Positions 28,245 through 39,338 of a stretch of DNA of 64,000 nt are shown piece after piece. The number at the start of each line of letters is the position of its first letter. Position 1 is the first letter of the stretch. The stretch is taken from contig JABUKB010000001.1 of the NCBI GenBank assembly GCA_014595895.1, positions 248,001-312,000 on the forward strand, read 5' to 3'. Under the pieces are notes generated by a model. That model was not told the origin of the DNA, ran no database searches, and saw only the letters and a program-made list of their open reading frames with translations. The stretch is from Lysinibacillus odysseyi. Lineage in GTDB: Bacteria > Bacillota > Bacilli > Bacillales_A > Planococcaceae. A program made the translations under genes and the position numbers.

Positions 28245-31200
28245 ACGTACAGATATTAACACAATTTTAGTAATCGGATCAGGTCCAATCGTAATCGGTC
28301 AAGCGGCGGAATTTGACTATGCAGGAACACAGGCTTGTCTTTCCTTGAAAGAAGAAGGCTACCGTGTCATCTTAATCAACTCAAACCCAGCAACTATTAT
28401 GACAGATACAGAAATCGCTGATAAAGTATACATCGAGCCAATTTCTTTAGAGTTTGTATCACGTATTCTTCGTAAAGAACGCCCGGATGCTATCTTATCA
28501 ACACTTGGTGGTCAAACAGGTTTAAATATGGCGATCGAGCTAGATCAATCAGGTATTCTAGATGAACTAGGGATCGAAATTCTTGGTACGAAATTGGATG
28601 CAATTCATAAAGCAGAAGACCGTGATTTATTCCGTAATTTAATGTACGAATTAGGTGCTCCAGTACCTGAATCGGATATTATCCATAACTTAACTGAAGC
28701 AAAGACATTTGTTAAAAAAATCGGTTACCCAGTAATCGTGCGTCCAGCCTTCACGCTTGGTGGTACAGGTGGCGGTATTTGCTACAATGACCAAGACTTA
28801 GAAGAGATTGTAACATCAGGTTTAAAATATTCACCAGTAACACAATGTTTACTGGAAAAATCAATCGCTGGTTTCAAAGAAATTGAGTACGAGGTAATGC
28901 GTGACTCTGCAGATAACGCAATCGTTGTATGTAACATGGAAAACTTCGACCCGGTAGGTATCCATACGGGTGACTCCATCGTAGTAGCGCCAACACAAAC
29001 ATTATCTGACCGTGAAAACCAAATGCTACGTAATATCTCACTTGATATTATCCGTGCACTAAAAATCGAAGGCGGGTGTAACGTACAGTTAGCGCTTGAT
29101 CCGCATAGCTTCCAGTACTATGTAATCGAGGTTAACCCACGTGTATCTCGTTCATCAGCCCTAGCTTCCAAAGCAACGGGTTACCCGATTGCTAAATTAG
29201 CGGCAAAAATCGCTGTTGGATTAACACTGGATGAAATCAAAAATCCAGTAACTGGTTCTACATTTGCTTGCTTCGAGCCGGCACTTGACTATATCGTAGC
29301 AAAAATACCACGCTGGCCATTCGATAAATTTGAGTCAGCGAAACGTAACTTAGGTACGCAAATGAAAGCGACAGGCGAAGTAATGGCACTTGGCCGTACA
29401 TTCGAAGAAGCTATATTAAAAGCAGTGCGTTCACTTGAGACAGGTCACTACCATATCGAAATGAAGCATCCAGAAGAGCTGACAGATTCTTGGATTGAAA
29501 AGCGCATCCGTAAAGCAGGCGATGAGCGTCTATTCTTCATCGGTGAAGCATTGCGCCGCGGCGTAACAATCGAAAAAATCCATGAGTGGTCTGCAATCGA
29601 CCTATGGTTCCTACACAAATTAAAGAAAATCGTTGATATGGAAGCAACATTAGCAGCTAATAAAAATGATAAAGATGTATTACGCACAGCAAAACGTTTA
29701 GGCTTTGCTGATAAGAAAATTGCAGAGCTTTGGGAAACAACAGATACAGAAGTGTATGCATTCCGTAAAGAGCACGGCATCGTTCCTGTATACAAAATGG
29801 TTGATACATGTGCAGCAGAATTCGAATCAAACACACCATACTTCTACGGTACGTATGAAGAGGAAAATGAATCGATTCGCACCGATAAAGAATCGGTAGT
29901 CGTACTTGGTTCAGGTCCAATTCGTATCGGGCAAGGGGTAGAGTTTGACTACGCAACAGTGCATTCTGTATGGGCTATCCAAGAAGCAGGCTATGAAGCA
30001 ATTATCATTAACTCAAATCCAGAAACAGTATCTACTGACTTCTCGATTTCAGATAAATTATACTTCGAACCATTAACAATTGAAGACGTAATGCACATCA
30101 TCGATTTAGAGCAACCAAAAGGTGTCGTGGTTCAGTTCGGCGGTCAAACAGCTATTAACCTAGCTGATAAGTTAGAAGCAAACGGTGTGAAAATCTTAGG
30201 TACAACATTAGAAGATATTGACCGTGCAGAAAACCGTAATAAGTTCGAAGCAGCACTACAAGAGTTAAACATTCCTCAACCAAAAGGGGAGACTGCTGTA
30301 TCGAAAGAAGAAGCATTAGAAATCGGTAAAAAATTAGGCTTCCCAGTACTTGTTCGTCCTTCTTATGTACTTGGCGGACGCGCGATGGAAATCGTTTATA
30401 ACCTAGATGAGCTTGCACATTACATGGAAAATGCCGTAGAAGCATCTCCAGATCACCCAGTATTAGTCGACCGTTACTTAACAGGTCAAGAAATCGAAGT
30501 AGATGCCATTTGTGACGGTGAAAATGTATTAATCCCAGGTATTATGGAACATATAGAGCGTGCAGGTGTACACTCTGGTGACTCCATTTCAGTATACCCG
30601 CCGCAAAAGTTAACAGAAGCACAAAAAGAAACGCTAGTAGATTATACAACACGCTTAGCGAAAGGGCTTGGCATCGTTGGTTTAATGAACATTCAATATG
30701 TACTGAGCGAAGGCGAAATTTATGTAATCGAAGTAAATCCACGTTCTTCTCGTACAGTACCGTTCTTATCAAAAATTACAAATATCCCAATGGCAAATAT
30801 CGCAACAAAAGCGATTCTGGGCCAATCAATCGTGGAACAAGGCTACCCAACAGGACTTGCACCAGAGCAACCAGGTGTATTTGTGAAAGTGCCGGTATTC
30901 TCATTTGCCAAATTACGCCGTGTAGATATTACATTAGGTCCTGAAATGAAATCTACAGGGGAAGTAATGGGGAAAGATGCGACATATGAAAAAGCACTTT
31001 ACAAAGGCTTCGTCGCAGCAGGTACAACAATTAAAACGCACGGTACTATATTATTCACCGTAGCTGATAAAGATAAAGAAGAAGCGATCGCCATTGCAAA
31101 ACGCTTCTCAACAGTTGGCTACCGCATCATGGCAACAGCGGGTACGGCTCAAAGCTTTGAAGCAGCAGGCGTACGCACAGATACAATTGAAAAAATCGGT

Positions 31201-31434
31201 GCAAAAGGTAAAACATTAATCGACGTGATTCAAAACGGAGAAGCACAATTAGTCGTAAACACATTAACAAAAGGCAAACAACCAGCACGTGATGGCTTCC
31301 GTATTCGTCGTGAATCTGTCGAAAATGGTGTGCCATGTCTCACATCTCTTGATACAGCAGAAGCAATGCTGCGTGTCATCGAGTCGATGACATTCACTGC
31401 TGAACAAATGCCAAAAGCGGAGGTAGTACACTAA
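28237..31434 (+). CDS. carB: Carbamoyl-phosphate synthase large subunit (pyrimidine-specific)
   Basis: CarB makes carbamoyl phosphate from bicarbonate, ammonia and two ATP. The ATG at 28237 follows AAAGGAGA and gives 1065 residues starting [17 protein letters not shown]. The two homologous ATP-grasp halves are evident: [15 protein letters not shown] in the first and [15 protein letters not shown] in the second, each followed by an NSNP segment. A C-terminal MGS-like allosteric domain begins near residue 930. Also called pyrAB in Bacillus. The in-frame ATG at 28213 is a less likely start. Confidence 0.98.
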   Translation: MPKRTDINTILVIGSGPIVIGQAAEFDYAGTQACLSLKEEGYRVILINSNPATIMTDTEIADKVYIEPISLEFVSRILRKERPDAILSTLGGQTGLNMAIELDQSGILDELGIEILGTKLDAIHKAEDRDLFRNLMYELGAPVPESDIIHNLTEAKTFVKKIGYPVIVRPAFTLGGTGGGICYNDQDLEEIVTSGLKYSPVTQCLLEKSIAGFKEIEYEVMRDSADNAIVVCNMENFDPVGIHTGDSIVVAPTQTLSDRENQMLRNISLDIIRALKIEGGCNVQLALDPHSFQYYVIEVNPRVSRSSALASKATGYPIAKLAAKIAVGLTLDEIKNPVTGSTFACFEPALDYIVAKIPRWPFDKFESAKRNLGTQMKATGEVMALGRTFEEAILKAVRSLETGHYHIEMKHPEELTDSWIEKRIRKAGDERLFFIGEALRRGVTIEKIHEWSAIDLWFLHKLKKIVDMEATLAANKNDKDVLRTAKRLGFADKKIAELWETTDTEVYAFRKEHGIVPVYKMVDTCAAEFESNTPYFYGTYEEENESIRTDKESVVVLGSGPIRIGQGVEFDYATVHSVWAIQEAGYEAIIINSNPETVSTDFSISDKLYFEPLTIEDVMHIIDLEQPKGVVVQFGGQTAINLADKLEANGVKILGTTLEDIDRAENRNKFEAALQELNIPQPKGETAVSKEEALEIGKKLGFPVLVRPSYVLGGRAMEIVYNLDELAHYMENAVEASPDHPVLVDRYLTGQEIEVDAICDGENVLIPGIMEHIERAGVHSGDSISVYPPQKLTEAQKETLVDYTTRLAKGLGIVGLMNIQYVLSEGEIYVIEVNPRSSRTVPFLSKITNIPMANIATKAILGQSIVEQGYPTGLAPEQPGVFVKVPVFSFAKLRRVDITLGPEMKSTGEVMGKDATYEKALYKGFVAAGTTIKTHGTILFTVADKDKEEAIAIAKRFSTVGYRIMATAGTAQSFEAAGVRTDTIEKIGAKGKTLIDVIQNGEAQLVVNTLTKGKQPARDGFRIRRESVENGVPCLTSLDTAEAMLRVIESMTFTAEQMPKAEVVH

Positions 31435-31435
31435 T

Positions 31436-33117
<1,682 letters not shown>

Positions 33118-33119
33118 AC

Positions 33120-33827
33120 ATGAACAACAAACCTATTATTGCACTTGACTTTCCAGGTGAAAAAGAAGTGTTGCACTTTTTACATCAATTTAACGAGCCT
33201 CTGTTCGTTAAAATCGGCATGGAGCTTTATATGCAGGAAGGTCCCTCTATCGTTCAAAAAGTAAAGGAGCAAGGTCATGATATTTTCCTTGATCTGAAAC
33301 TGCATGATATTCCGAATACCGTGAAGTCTGCAATGAAAGGTTTAGCACGACTTGGTGTGGATTTAGTCAATGTTCATGCAGCAGGTGGTAAGCCTATGAT
33401 GGAAGGTGCGCTTGAAGGGTTGGAAGCAGGCACACCAGCAGGTAAAAAGCGTGCAGCACTCATTGCTGTTACGCAGTTAACTTCAACAACGGAACAACAA
33501 ATGCAAACAGAGCAAAAAATTGCGTTATCACTGCAAGAATCAGTATTACATTATGCACAATTGACAAAACAGGCAGGTTTAGATGGTGTCGTATGTTCGG
33601 TCCATGAAGCACGCGCGATTGCCGATGCTTGTGGTGAAGATTTCTTACGTGTAACACCTGGCATCCGTATGCTAGGCGGCGAGGCACATGATCAAAAACG
33701 TATCGCTACGCCAGACGGAGCGCGTAAAGACGGATCTTCCTTAATTGTAGTAGGACGTGCGATTACAGGAGCAGTTGATCCGCAAGCAGCATACAAAGAA
33801 GTTTGTGAATTATGGGAGGAAAAATAA
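33120..33827 (+). CDS. pyrF: Orotidine 5'-phosphate decarboxylase
   Basis: PyrF converts OMP to UMP, the last step of the pathway. The 235-residue group 1 enzyme has the catalytic Asp-Lys array [10 protein letters not shown] (about residues 60-69), a VVCSVHEA segment, TPGIRMLG and a C-terminal VVGRAIT phosphate-binding loop. It begins two bases after pyrD. The pyrE ribosome site GGGAGGA is within its last codons. Confidence 0.98.
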   Translation: MNNKPIIALDFPGEKEVLHFLHQFNEPLFVKIGMELYMQEGPSIVQKVKEQGHDIFLDLKLHDIPNTVKSAMKGLARLGVDLVNVHAAGGKPMMEGALEGLEAGTPAGKKRAALIAVTQLTSTTEQQMQTEQKIALSLQESVLHYAQLTKQAGLDGVVCSVHEARAIADACGEDFLRVTPGIRMLGGEAHDQKRIATPDGARKDGSSLIVVGRAITGAVDPQAAYKEVCELWEEK

Positions 33828-33828
33828 A

Positions 33829-34458
33829 ATGTCATTACAAAATGAAATCGCACACGCTATGTTAAAAGTAGGAGCAGTGGAACTGAACCCAACGGATCTT
33901 TTCACGTGGGCTTCAGGAATCAAATCACCTATTTACTGTGATACTCGTTTAACTATTTCTGATCCTGTGATTCGTAAACAATTAGCCAATGGATTAGCGA
34001 AAAATATTAAGGAGTTTTTCCCGGGTACGGAAGTCGTGGCAGGTACAGCAACAGCTGGTATTCCGCATGCTGCCTGGGTATCTGATATTTTAGAGTTACC
34101 AATGGTGTACGTACGTTCAAAAGCAAAAGAACATGGACGTGGCAACCAAATTGAAGGGAAATACCAACCAGGTCAAAAGGTAGTCGTTGTAGAAGATATC
34201 GTATCAACAGGCGGCTCTTCTATTACAGCAGTAGAGGCATTACGCGCGGCAGGTTGTGAAGTAGTAGGGGTTGTATGTGTCTACACATATAATTTACCAA
34301 AAGCTGAGGAAGCATTCGAAGCAGCAGGCGTGAAATATGTATCATTAACAAACTTCGACTATTTAGTAGAAGCAGCAAATGAATCAGGTACTATTGAAGC
34401 ATCGCAAATTCCATTCTTAAAGGATTGGCATGCAAAATTGAAAGCAGGCGAACTGTAG
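33829..34458 (+). CDS. pyrE: Orotate phosphoribosyltransferase
   Basis: PyrE forms OMP from orotate and PRPP. The ATG at 33829, one base past the pyrF stop, gives 209 residues starting MSLQNEIAHAMLKVGA. The PRPP-binding loop VVVEDIVSTGGSSITAVEAL is present, as are SGIKSPIYCDTR and a TAGIPHA segment. An upstream in-frame ATG (33757) would lie deep inside pyrF. It is the last pyr gene and is followed by a strong terminator. Confidence 0.98.
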   Translation: MSLQNEIAHAMLKVGAVELNPTDLFTWASGIKSPIYCDTRLTISDPVIRKQLANGLAKNIKEFFPGTEVVAGTATAGIPHAAWVSDILELPMVYVRSKAKEHGRGNQIEGKYQPGQKVVVVEDIVSTGGSSITAVEALRAAGCEVVGVVCVYTYNLPKAEEAFEAAGVKYVSLTNFDYLVEAANESGTIEASQIPFLKDWHAKLKAGEL

Positions 34459-34469
34459 GAAATAGAAGA

Positions 34470-34510
34470 GGGTGTCTTGTTAGCTGAGAAAGCCAACAAG
34501 ACACCCTTTT
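34470..34510 (+). terminator. Terminator between pyrE and the convergent ycsI
   Basis: A long stem (GGGTGTCTTGTT at 34470-34481 paired with AACAAGACACCC at 34495-34506, with further pairing inside) is followed by TTTTCTTG. It lies between convergent genes and may work in both directions, although the reverse-strand T-run is poorer. Confidence 0.85.
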
Positions 34511-34515
34511 CTTGA

Positions 34516-35301
34516 TTAGAATACACTTAGGTTAGTATCTTTCAAATCGCTTATAAACATATGTCCTGGTGCATGCGTAATCATAATGGAAGGTTTACTT
34601 TGCATGGCAACGGCTTGAGGTGTGACTCCGCAAGCCCAAAATACAGGTACTTCGCCTTCTTTAATAGTCACTGCGTCCCCGAAATCGGGTTTGTGAATAT
34701 CCTCGATACCGATCACTTTAGGGTCTCCGATATGAAGGGGAGCCCCGTGCACACCCGGGAAGCGAGATGTAATTTGTACAGCGCGAATTGCCTCGGCCTC
34801 TGTCATCGGGCGCATGCTTACGACAGTAGGACCGCTAAATTTCCCTGCAGGTGTAGTAGGGATATTTGTTTTATACATGGGCACATTGCAGCCTTCTTCA
34901 ATATGGCGTATCCCAATTCCTGCTTCAAGCAACGGTGTTTCAAATGTAAAGCTGCAGCCGATTAAGAAGCATACCATATCATCTTCCCAGTATGACTTGA
35001 TATTTAATACTTCCTCTACAAATTCACCGTCTTTATAAACGCGATATTTTGGAATATCTGTACGAAGATCTGATCCTTTTGCAATGGTACTTTCGAAAAT
35101 GCCGGGCTCTGTTACATCAACGAGCGGACAAGATTTTTGATTGCGTTGGCAAAATAGCAAGAAATCAAATGCATCCTCTTTTTTTAAAATTGCTAAATTC
35201 GCTTGGGTATACCCTTTTGACATACCTGCTGTAGGAACGATGAGTTCATTTTGTCGAATAAGAGTCCGTAATTCTGCTGGTAAAGTTCCTTCATGAGACA
35301 C
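34516..35301 (-). CDS. ycsI: YcsI family putative hydro-lyase (DUF1445, D-glutamate cyclase-related)
   Basis: This 261-residue protein belongs to the DUF1445/YcsI family, related to the domain of mammalian D-glutamate cyclase, which forms 5-oxo-D-proline from D-glutamate. Visible family segments include GYTQANLAIL near residue 32, SCPLVDVTEPG, CFLIGCSFTFE, GPTVVSMRPM, and the C-terminal VPVFWACGVTPQAV and MITHAPGHMF. It is the third gene of the minus-strand pxpA-ycsG-ycsI unit, in the same order as B. subtilis. The bacterial reaction is not established; a link to 5-oxoproline or D-glutamate is inferred from family and neighbours. Confidence 0.85.
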   Translation of the reverse strand: MSHEGTLPAELRTLIRQNELIVPTAGMSKGYTQANLAILKKEDAFDFLLFCQRNQKSCPLVDVTEPGIFESTIAKGSDLRTDIPKYRVYKDGEFVEEVLNIKSYWEDDMVCFLIGCSFTFETPLLEAGIGIRHIEEGCNVPMYKTNIPTTPAGKFSGPTVVSMRPMTEAEAIRAVQITSRFPGVHGAPLHIGDPKVIGIEDIHKPDFGDAVTIKEGEVPVFWACGVTPQAVAMQSKPSIMITHAPGHMFISDLKDTNLSVF

Positions 35302-35320
35302 TTGAATCCCTTCCTTTCAA

Positions 35321-36538
35321 TTAGAATAGCCCACCAATATTTGTAGCAATTGTGCGTACGCAAAGAACTGCCATGATGATGACGACTAAAGCACCCAGGA
35401 AAGTTAACCACTTCGGATGTTTATACACTTTTCCGATAATTTCTGTTTTATGAGCAGCAATCAGCATAATCCCTAATGCTAACGGCAAAATCATTGCGTT
35501 TAGAGCTCCTACGATAACTAATATTTTAACTGGCTGACCGATTGTGGCAAAAATAGATGTAGAAACAACGATAAATAAAATAATAATCCAGTTTTTATAT
35601 TTTTCGATAACTGGATGGAAAGAACGAATAAATGAAACGGAAGTATAAGCTGCCCCTACAACGGATGTAATAGCAGCTGCCCACATAATCACACCGAAAA
35701 TACGGAAACCAATCTCCCCAACAGCTAATCGGAATACAGAAGCAGCAGGATTCGATTCGTCTAATGTTAATCCCTTTGAAACAACTCCAAGCACGGCAAG
35801 GAATAAAGCTACACGCATAACACCCGTAACTAAAATCCCTGTAACAGAGCTGATGGTAATTTGCTTTAAGTTTTCTACACCTGTAATTCCTGCATCAACT
35901 AAACGGTGACCACCGGCGAAGGTTATGTACCCGCCAACTGTACCGCCCACTAATGTGACGATTGCCAATAATCCTATTTCCTCGGGCCAAACCGTACGTT
36001 TCACCGCTTCGCCTACTGGAGGAGAAGTAGAGATGGCTACATAGAGCATTAATATAACCATAATAAAGCCGGCAATTTGTGTTGCGCGATCCATCCATTT
36101 TCCTGCTTCTTTGGATAGGAAAATGAAAATAGCTACTGCAGCTGAAACAATAGCTCCGAAAATCGCATCTATGCCGAGCATTGCATTAAGACCAAGACCA
36201 GCTCCGGCCACGTTTCCGATATTAAACGCTAAACCGCCAATAACGATTAAAGTGGCTAACACATAGCCTAAACCTGGAAAGACCTTATTGGCAATATCTT
36301 GTCCACGTAAACCCGAGACACCAATTACTCGCCATACGTTCATTTGTGCCACAACATCTAAAATCAATGAAATTAAAATCACAAACCCCATGCTTGCCAT
36401 CAACTGACTTGTGAATACCGTTGTTTGCGTTAAAAAGCCGGGACCAATAGAGGAAGTGGCCATTAAGAATGCGGCTCCGATAAGGGCCGAGCGACGCGAA
36501 CGATCTTTTTTATCTTGTGTTAACTTTACTTCTGCCAT
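35321..36538 (-). CDS. ycsG: NRAMP-family-like membrane transporter YcsG
   Basis: This 405-residue protein has about eleven transmembrane helices and an NRAMP/LeuT-fold appearance (SSIGPGFLTQTTVF at about residues 29-42). The classical metal-binding DPGN of helix 1 is replaced by VFTSQ-like residues at about 41-45, and the helix 6 MPH motif by AGGHR at about 208-212. It is therefore unlikely to be an ordinary manganese or iron importer. It lies 19 bases before ycsI and 15 bases after pxpA in one transcription unit. Transport of 5-oxoproline or a related acid is a hypothesis from context. Confidence 0.85.
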   Translation of the reverse strand: MAEVKLTQDKKDRSRRSALIGAAFLMATSSIGPGFLTQTTVFTSQLMASMGFVILISLILDVVAQMNVWRVIGVSGLRGQDIANKVFPGLGYVLATLIVIGGLAFNIGNVAGAGLGLNAMLGIDAIFGAIVSAAVAIFIFLSKEAGKWMDRATQIAGFIMVILMLYVAISTSPPVGEAVKRTVWPEEIGLLAIVTLVGGTVGGYITFAGGHRLVDAGITGVENLKQITISSVTGILVTGVMRVALFLAVLGVVSKGLTLDESNPAASVFRLAVGEIGFRIFGVIMWAAAITSVVGAAYTSVSFIRSFHPVIEKYKNWIIILFIVVSTSIFATIGQPVKILVIVGALNAMILPLALGIMLIAAHKTEIIGKVYKHPKWLTFLGALVVIIMAVLCVRTIATNIGGLF

Positions 36539-36553
36539 ATAAATCCTCCTCGA

Positions 36554-37312
36554 TTAAAATGCTTTGACAACAATTCCTTGCTGCGTCAACGTTTCGTGTG
36601 CATATTTTGCAAATGCAACGGCATGTTCCCCGTCACCATGTATACAAATGGTATCTGCTTTTAATGCTACATCTATCCCTTGCTGAGAAGCGACTTTTCC
36701 TTCTTTCACCATGCGAATCACTTGGTTGACAGAAGTTTCTTCATCAGTAATGAGCGCATCTGCTTGCTTGCGAGATGTTAAGTTTCCGTCTGCCTGATAT
36801 GTACGATCAGCAAAAACTTCATGGGCCGTAGATAGCCCCAATTTTTCTCCAGCCTTTGTTAATTCACTAGAGGCGAGCCCGAATAAAATGAGGTTTGGCG
36901 ATATATCATAAACAGCTTGGGCAATTGCTTCCGCTAAAGCGGCATTTTTGGCAGCCATATTATAAAGTGCTCCGTGTGGCTTCACATGTTGCATTGTTGC
37001 TCCGTATAAAGAAACGAAACCTTGCAAGGCGCCAATTTGATAAACGACCATATCGTATGCTTCTTGCGGTGTAATGGCCATCTCACGTCTGCCGAAACCA
37101 TTTAGATCGGGTAGACCCGGATGAGCTCCAATCTTTACATTATTGTCAATTGCTAGCTTTACTGTTTCACGCATTACTGTCGGATCACCTGCATGAAAAC
37201 CGCAAGCAATATTAGCAGAAGTGACATACTTTAAAATTTCCGCTTGTTCCCCAAGTTGATAGCGACCAAAACTTTCTCCTAAATCACAGTTTAAATCTAC
37301 CTGAAATGTCAA
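36554..37312 (-). CDS. pxpA: 5-oxoprolinase subunit A (LamB/YcsF family)
   Basis: PxpA, with PxpB and PxpC, forms the prokaryotic ATP-dependent 5-oxoprolinase that opens 5-oxo-L-proline to glutamate. The preferred start is TTG at 37312, just after AAAGGAGGA on the minus strand, giving 252 residues starting [16 protein letters not shown]; upstream in-frame codons to 37363 run into the divergent promoter region. Family motifs include [38 protein letters not shown] and ICIHGDGE. It is divergent from pxpB and heads the minus-strand unit with ycsG and ycsI. Confidence 0.94.
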   Translation of the reverse strand: MTFQVDLNCDLGESFGRYQLGEQAEILKYVTSANIACGFHAGDPTVMRETVKLAIDNNVKIGAHPGLPDLNGFGRREMAITPQEAYDMVVYQIGALQGFVSLYGATMQHVKPHGALYNMAAKNAALAEAIAQAVYDISPNLILFGLASSELTKAGEKLGLSTAHEVFADRTYQADGNLTSRKQADALITDEETSVNQVIRMVKEGKVASQQGIDVALKADTICIHGDGEHAVAFAKYAHETLTQQGIVVKAF

Positions 37313-37424
37313 AATATATTCCTCCTTTTTAAAAATCAAAAAATATAATATATATACTAACATAACTTAGACACAATTTGATATAATTTTCAGATGAATT
37401 AGAAAACACGGAAAGCGGAGGGAA
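37313..37424. promoter_or_regulatory. Divergent intergenic region of the 5-oxoprolinase genes
   Basis: This 112-base AT-rich gap separates pxpA (minus) from pxpB (plus) and should contain promoters for both. On the plus strand a perfect TATAAT lies at 37382-37387, about 38 bases before pxpB, but with no good −35. The minus strand has several TATATT-like stretches. No operator or palindrome was identified with confidence. Confidence 0.4.
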
Positions 37425-38123
37425 ATGATGAAACAAAAATTTTATATGAAATCATTAGGGGATAGCGCCTTATTGGTTTATTTTGGGGAAGAAATTTCCC
37501 GAACTATACATGGAAAAGTGCAAGCTTTATTCAAATTATTGCAAGACCGCCCGTTTAAAGGGTTTAAAGAAGGTGTTCCAGCGTATACGAACCTTTGCGT
37601 ATATTACGATCCATTGTTGGTAGCCGAGCTATCAAATGAAGAAATGCCGGATATCATTGTAAGAAATTATATATCCACGCTAATCGAGCATATGGAAATA
37701 ACACAGCAGCAAGGAAGGATTGTAGAAATTCCGGTAATATATGGCGGTGAATACGGTCCGGATTTAGCGGAAGTTGCGGCGTATAATCATTTGACAGAAG
37801 CAGAAGTAATCCGTCGCCATAGCGAAAGTGATGTGCTCGTTTATATGCTGGGATTTGCTCCTGGATTTGCCTTTATGGGCGGGATGGACGAATCGATTGC
37901 CATGCCAAGGAGGGACGTGCCGCGCGCAAAAATTCCAGCAGGCTCAGTAGGGATTGCGGGTAAGCAAACAGGGATTTACCCATTTGAAACACCTGGAGGG
38001 TGGAATATTATCGGGCGCACGACAACGCCGCTCTTTTTGCCAGATGAGAATCCGCCATCACTACTGCGAGCGGGTGATCGAATTCGCTTTGTACCAATTA
38101 CTAATGACAGGGAGGACTCGTAA
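37425..38123 (+). CDS. pxpB: 5-oxoprolinase subunit B (KipI family)
   Basis: PxpB is one of the two carboxyltransferase-like subunits of 5-oxoprolinase; the B. subtilis homologue KipI was first described as an inhibitor of the sporulation kinase KinA. It has 232 residues. Family features include the N-terminal GDSALLVYFG, GVPAYTNLCVYYDP, IPVIYGGEYGPDL, and LGFAPGFAFMGGMD followed by PAGSVGIAGKQTGIYPFETPGGWNIIGRT. The ATG follows GGAGGGAA. pxpC starts one base after its stop. Confidence 0.94.
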   Translation: MMKQKFYMKSLGDSALLVYFGEEISRTIHGKVQALFKLLQDRPFKGFKEGVPAYTNLCVYYDPLLVAELSNEEMPDIIVRNYISTLIEHMEITQQQGRIVEIPVIYGGEYGPDLAEVAAYNHLTEAEVIRRHSESDVLVYMLGFAPGFAFMGGMDESIAMPRRDVPRAKIPAGSVGIAGKQTGIYPFETPGGWNIIGRTTTPLFLPDENPPSLLRAGDRIRFVPITNDREDS

Positions 38124-38124
38124 T

Positions 38125-39096
38125 ATGGCAATGGAAATTATAAAGCCAGGGCTACAAACGACTGTGCAAGATTTAGGGCGATTTGGTTTACAGCAATATG
38201 GCGTCATTGTGAGTGGAGCAATGGATGAAAATTCTTATAGAATAGCAAATTTATTATTGCAGCAAAATAATACAGCTGTTTTAGAGTTCACATTGATAGG
38301 ACCTGCCATTCACTTTACAGAACCGACTGTCATTGTATTGACAGGGGCAGATTTTTCACCTGTGCTAAACGATAAAGAGATACCTATGTGGCGACCTGTA
38401 GCGGTGCAAGCAGGCGATCAATTAAATCTAGGAGCTGCGAAAAGAGGTGCAAGAGGATATTTAGCTGTGCAGGATGGTTTACAAATTCCTCCTGTTTTAA
38501 ATAGCGCCAGTACTTATTTGCGTGCAGGGCTAGGAGGGTACGAAGGAAGAGCTTTAAAAAAAGGAGATATTTTATCCTACAAACCTGTTGAAAATTGTTC
38601 CCTGCAGCCCGGATGGTCAGTGGATTATACAACTTGGACGTCTTTTGAGCAGCATACCAAAATTCGTGCAATAAAAGGGACGGAGATTGAGCAGTTTGAT
38701 GCAAACAGTATAGAACAGTTTACGACAACTACTTATACCGTAACAAAAGATGCAGACCGGATGGGCTACAGACTAGAAAGTACAGATACAGAGCTGACAA
38801 GAAAAGAAAAAGTAGATATCTTATCGGAAGCTGTTACATTTGGAACTGTTCAAGTACCGCCAAATGGACAACCGATTATTCTGATGGCGGACCGCCAAAC
38901 AACAGGAGGCTATCCGAAAATTGCCCAAGTAGCGACGGTAGATTTACCTAAGCTTGCACAAATGCAACCTAACCAAACCCTTCAATTTGTTTGGATTTCA
39001 CTGGAACAAGCACAACAATTAATGATAGAGCGTGAAAAACTTCTTAAGAAAATAGAAATTTCTATTGGATTAAAAATGAAAGAGGAGGCTAGGTAA
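38125..39096 (+). CDS. pxpC: 5-oxoprolinase subunit C (KipA family)
   Basis: PxpC is the biotin-dependent-carboxylase-like partner of PxpB. The ATG at 38125 follows GGGAGGA and gives 323 residues starting MAMEIIKPGLQTTVQDLGRFGLQQYGVIVSGAMD in family style. Other features are VLEFTLIGPAIHF, GARGYLAVQDGL, ADRMGYRLES, SEAVTFGTVQVPPNGQPIILMADRQTTGGYPKIA. An in-frame ORF extending back to 37954 overlaps pxpB and is not supported. A terminator follows, separating it from the ABC transporter genes. Confidence 0.94.
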   Translation: MAMEIIKPGLQTTVQDLGRFGLQQYGVIVSGAMDENSYRIANLLLQQNNTAVLEFTLIGPAIHFTEPTVIVLTGADFSPVLNDKEIPMWRPVAVQAGDQLNLGAAKRGARGYLAVQDGLQIPPVLNSASTYLRAGLGGYEGRALKKGDILSYKPVENCSLQPGWSVDYTTWTSFEQHTKIRAIKGTEIEQFDANSIEQFTTTTYTVTKDADRMGYRLESTDTELTRKEKVDILSEAVTFGTVQVPPNGQPIILMADRQTTGGYPKIAQVATVDLPKLAQMQPNQTLQFVWISLEQAQQLMIEREKLLKKIEISIGLKMKEEAR

Positions 39097-39137
39097 GGGA
39101 ATAAGGTGATATATTGAAATAGTTTTATGGGCAAGGT

Positions 39138-39175
39138 AAGAAGGGGTTATTTTAAAATAACCCCTTCTTTTTTTG
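39138..39175 (+). terminator. Terminator after pxpC
   Basis: A perfect palindrome with a 16-base half (39138-39153 with 39154-39169, allowing the inner bases as loop) runs into a long T-run. It clearly ends the pxpBC transcript. Downstream, 39176-39338 is an AT-rich gap that should hold the promoter of the ABC operon; a TTGACT at about 39257 is present but no matching −10 is convincing. Confidence 0.92.
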
Positions 39176-39338
39176 TTTTATTCCATCTATTTAAGTAAGA
39201 AGAAAGGAAAATAGATTGATAATATTGTGCTTTCAAGGGTTTGAAATTATTATTTTTGACTATTTTATGTTATTGTTCGAAGTAAATAAATATTTAGATT
39301 GAATAGTCTGAAAAATGAAGTGTAAGGGGATGCAGCCT

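Noticed and set aside
39138-39175. Long perfect palindrome considered as an operator or mobile-element end
   Set aside because: It is immediately followed by a long T-run after pxpC, so an intrinsic terminator explains it; no transposase or target duplication is nearby.
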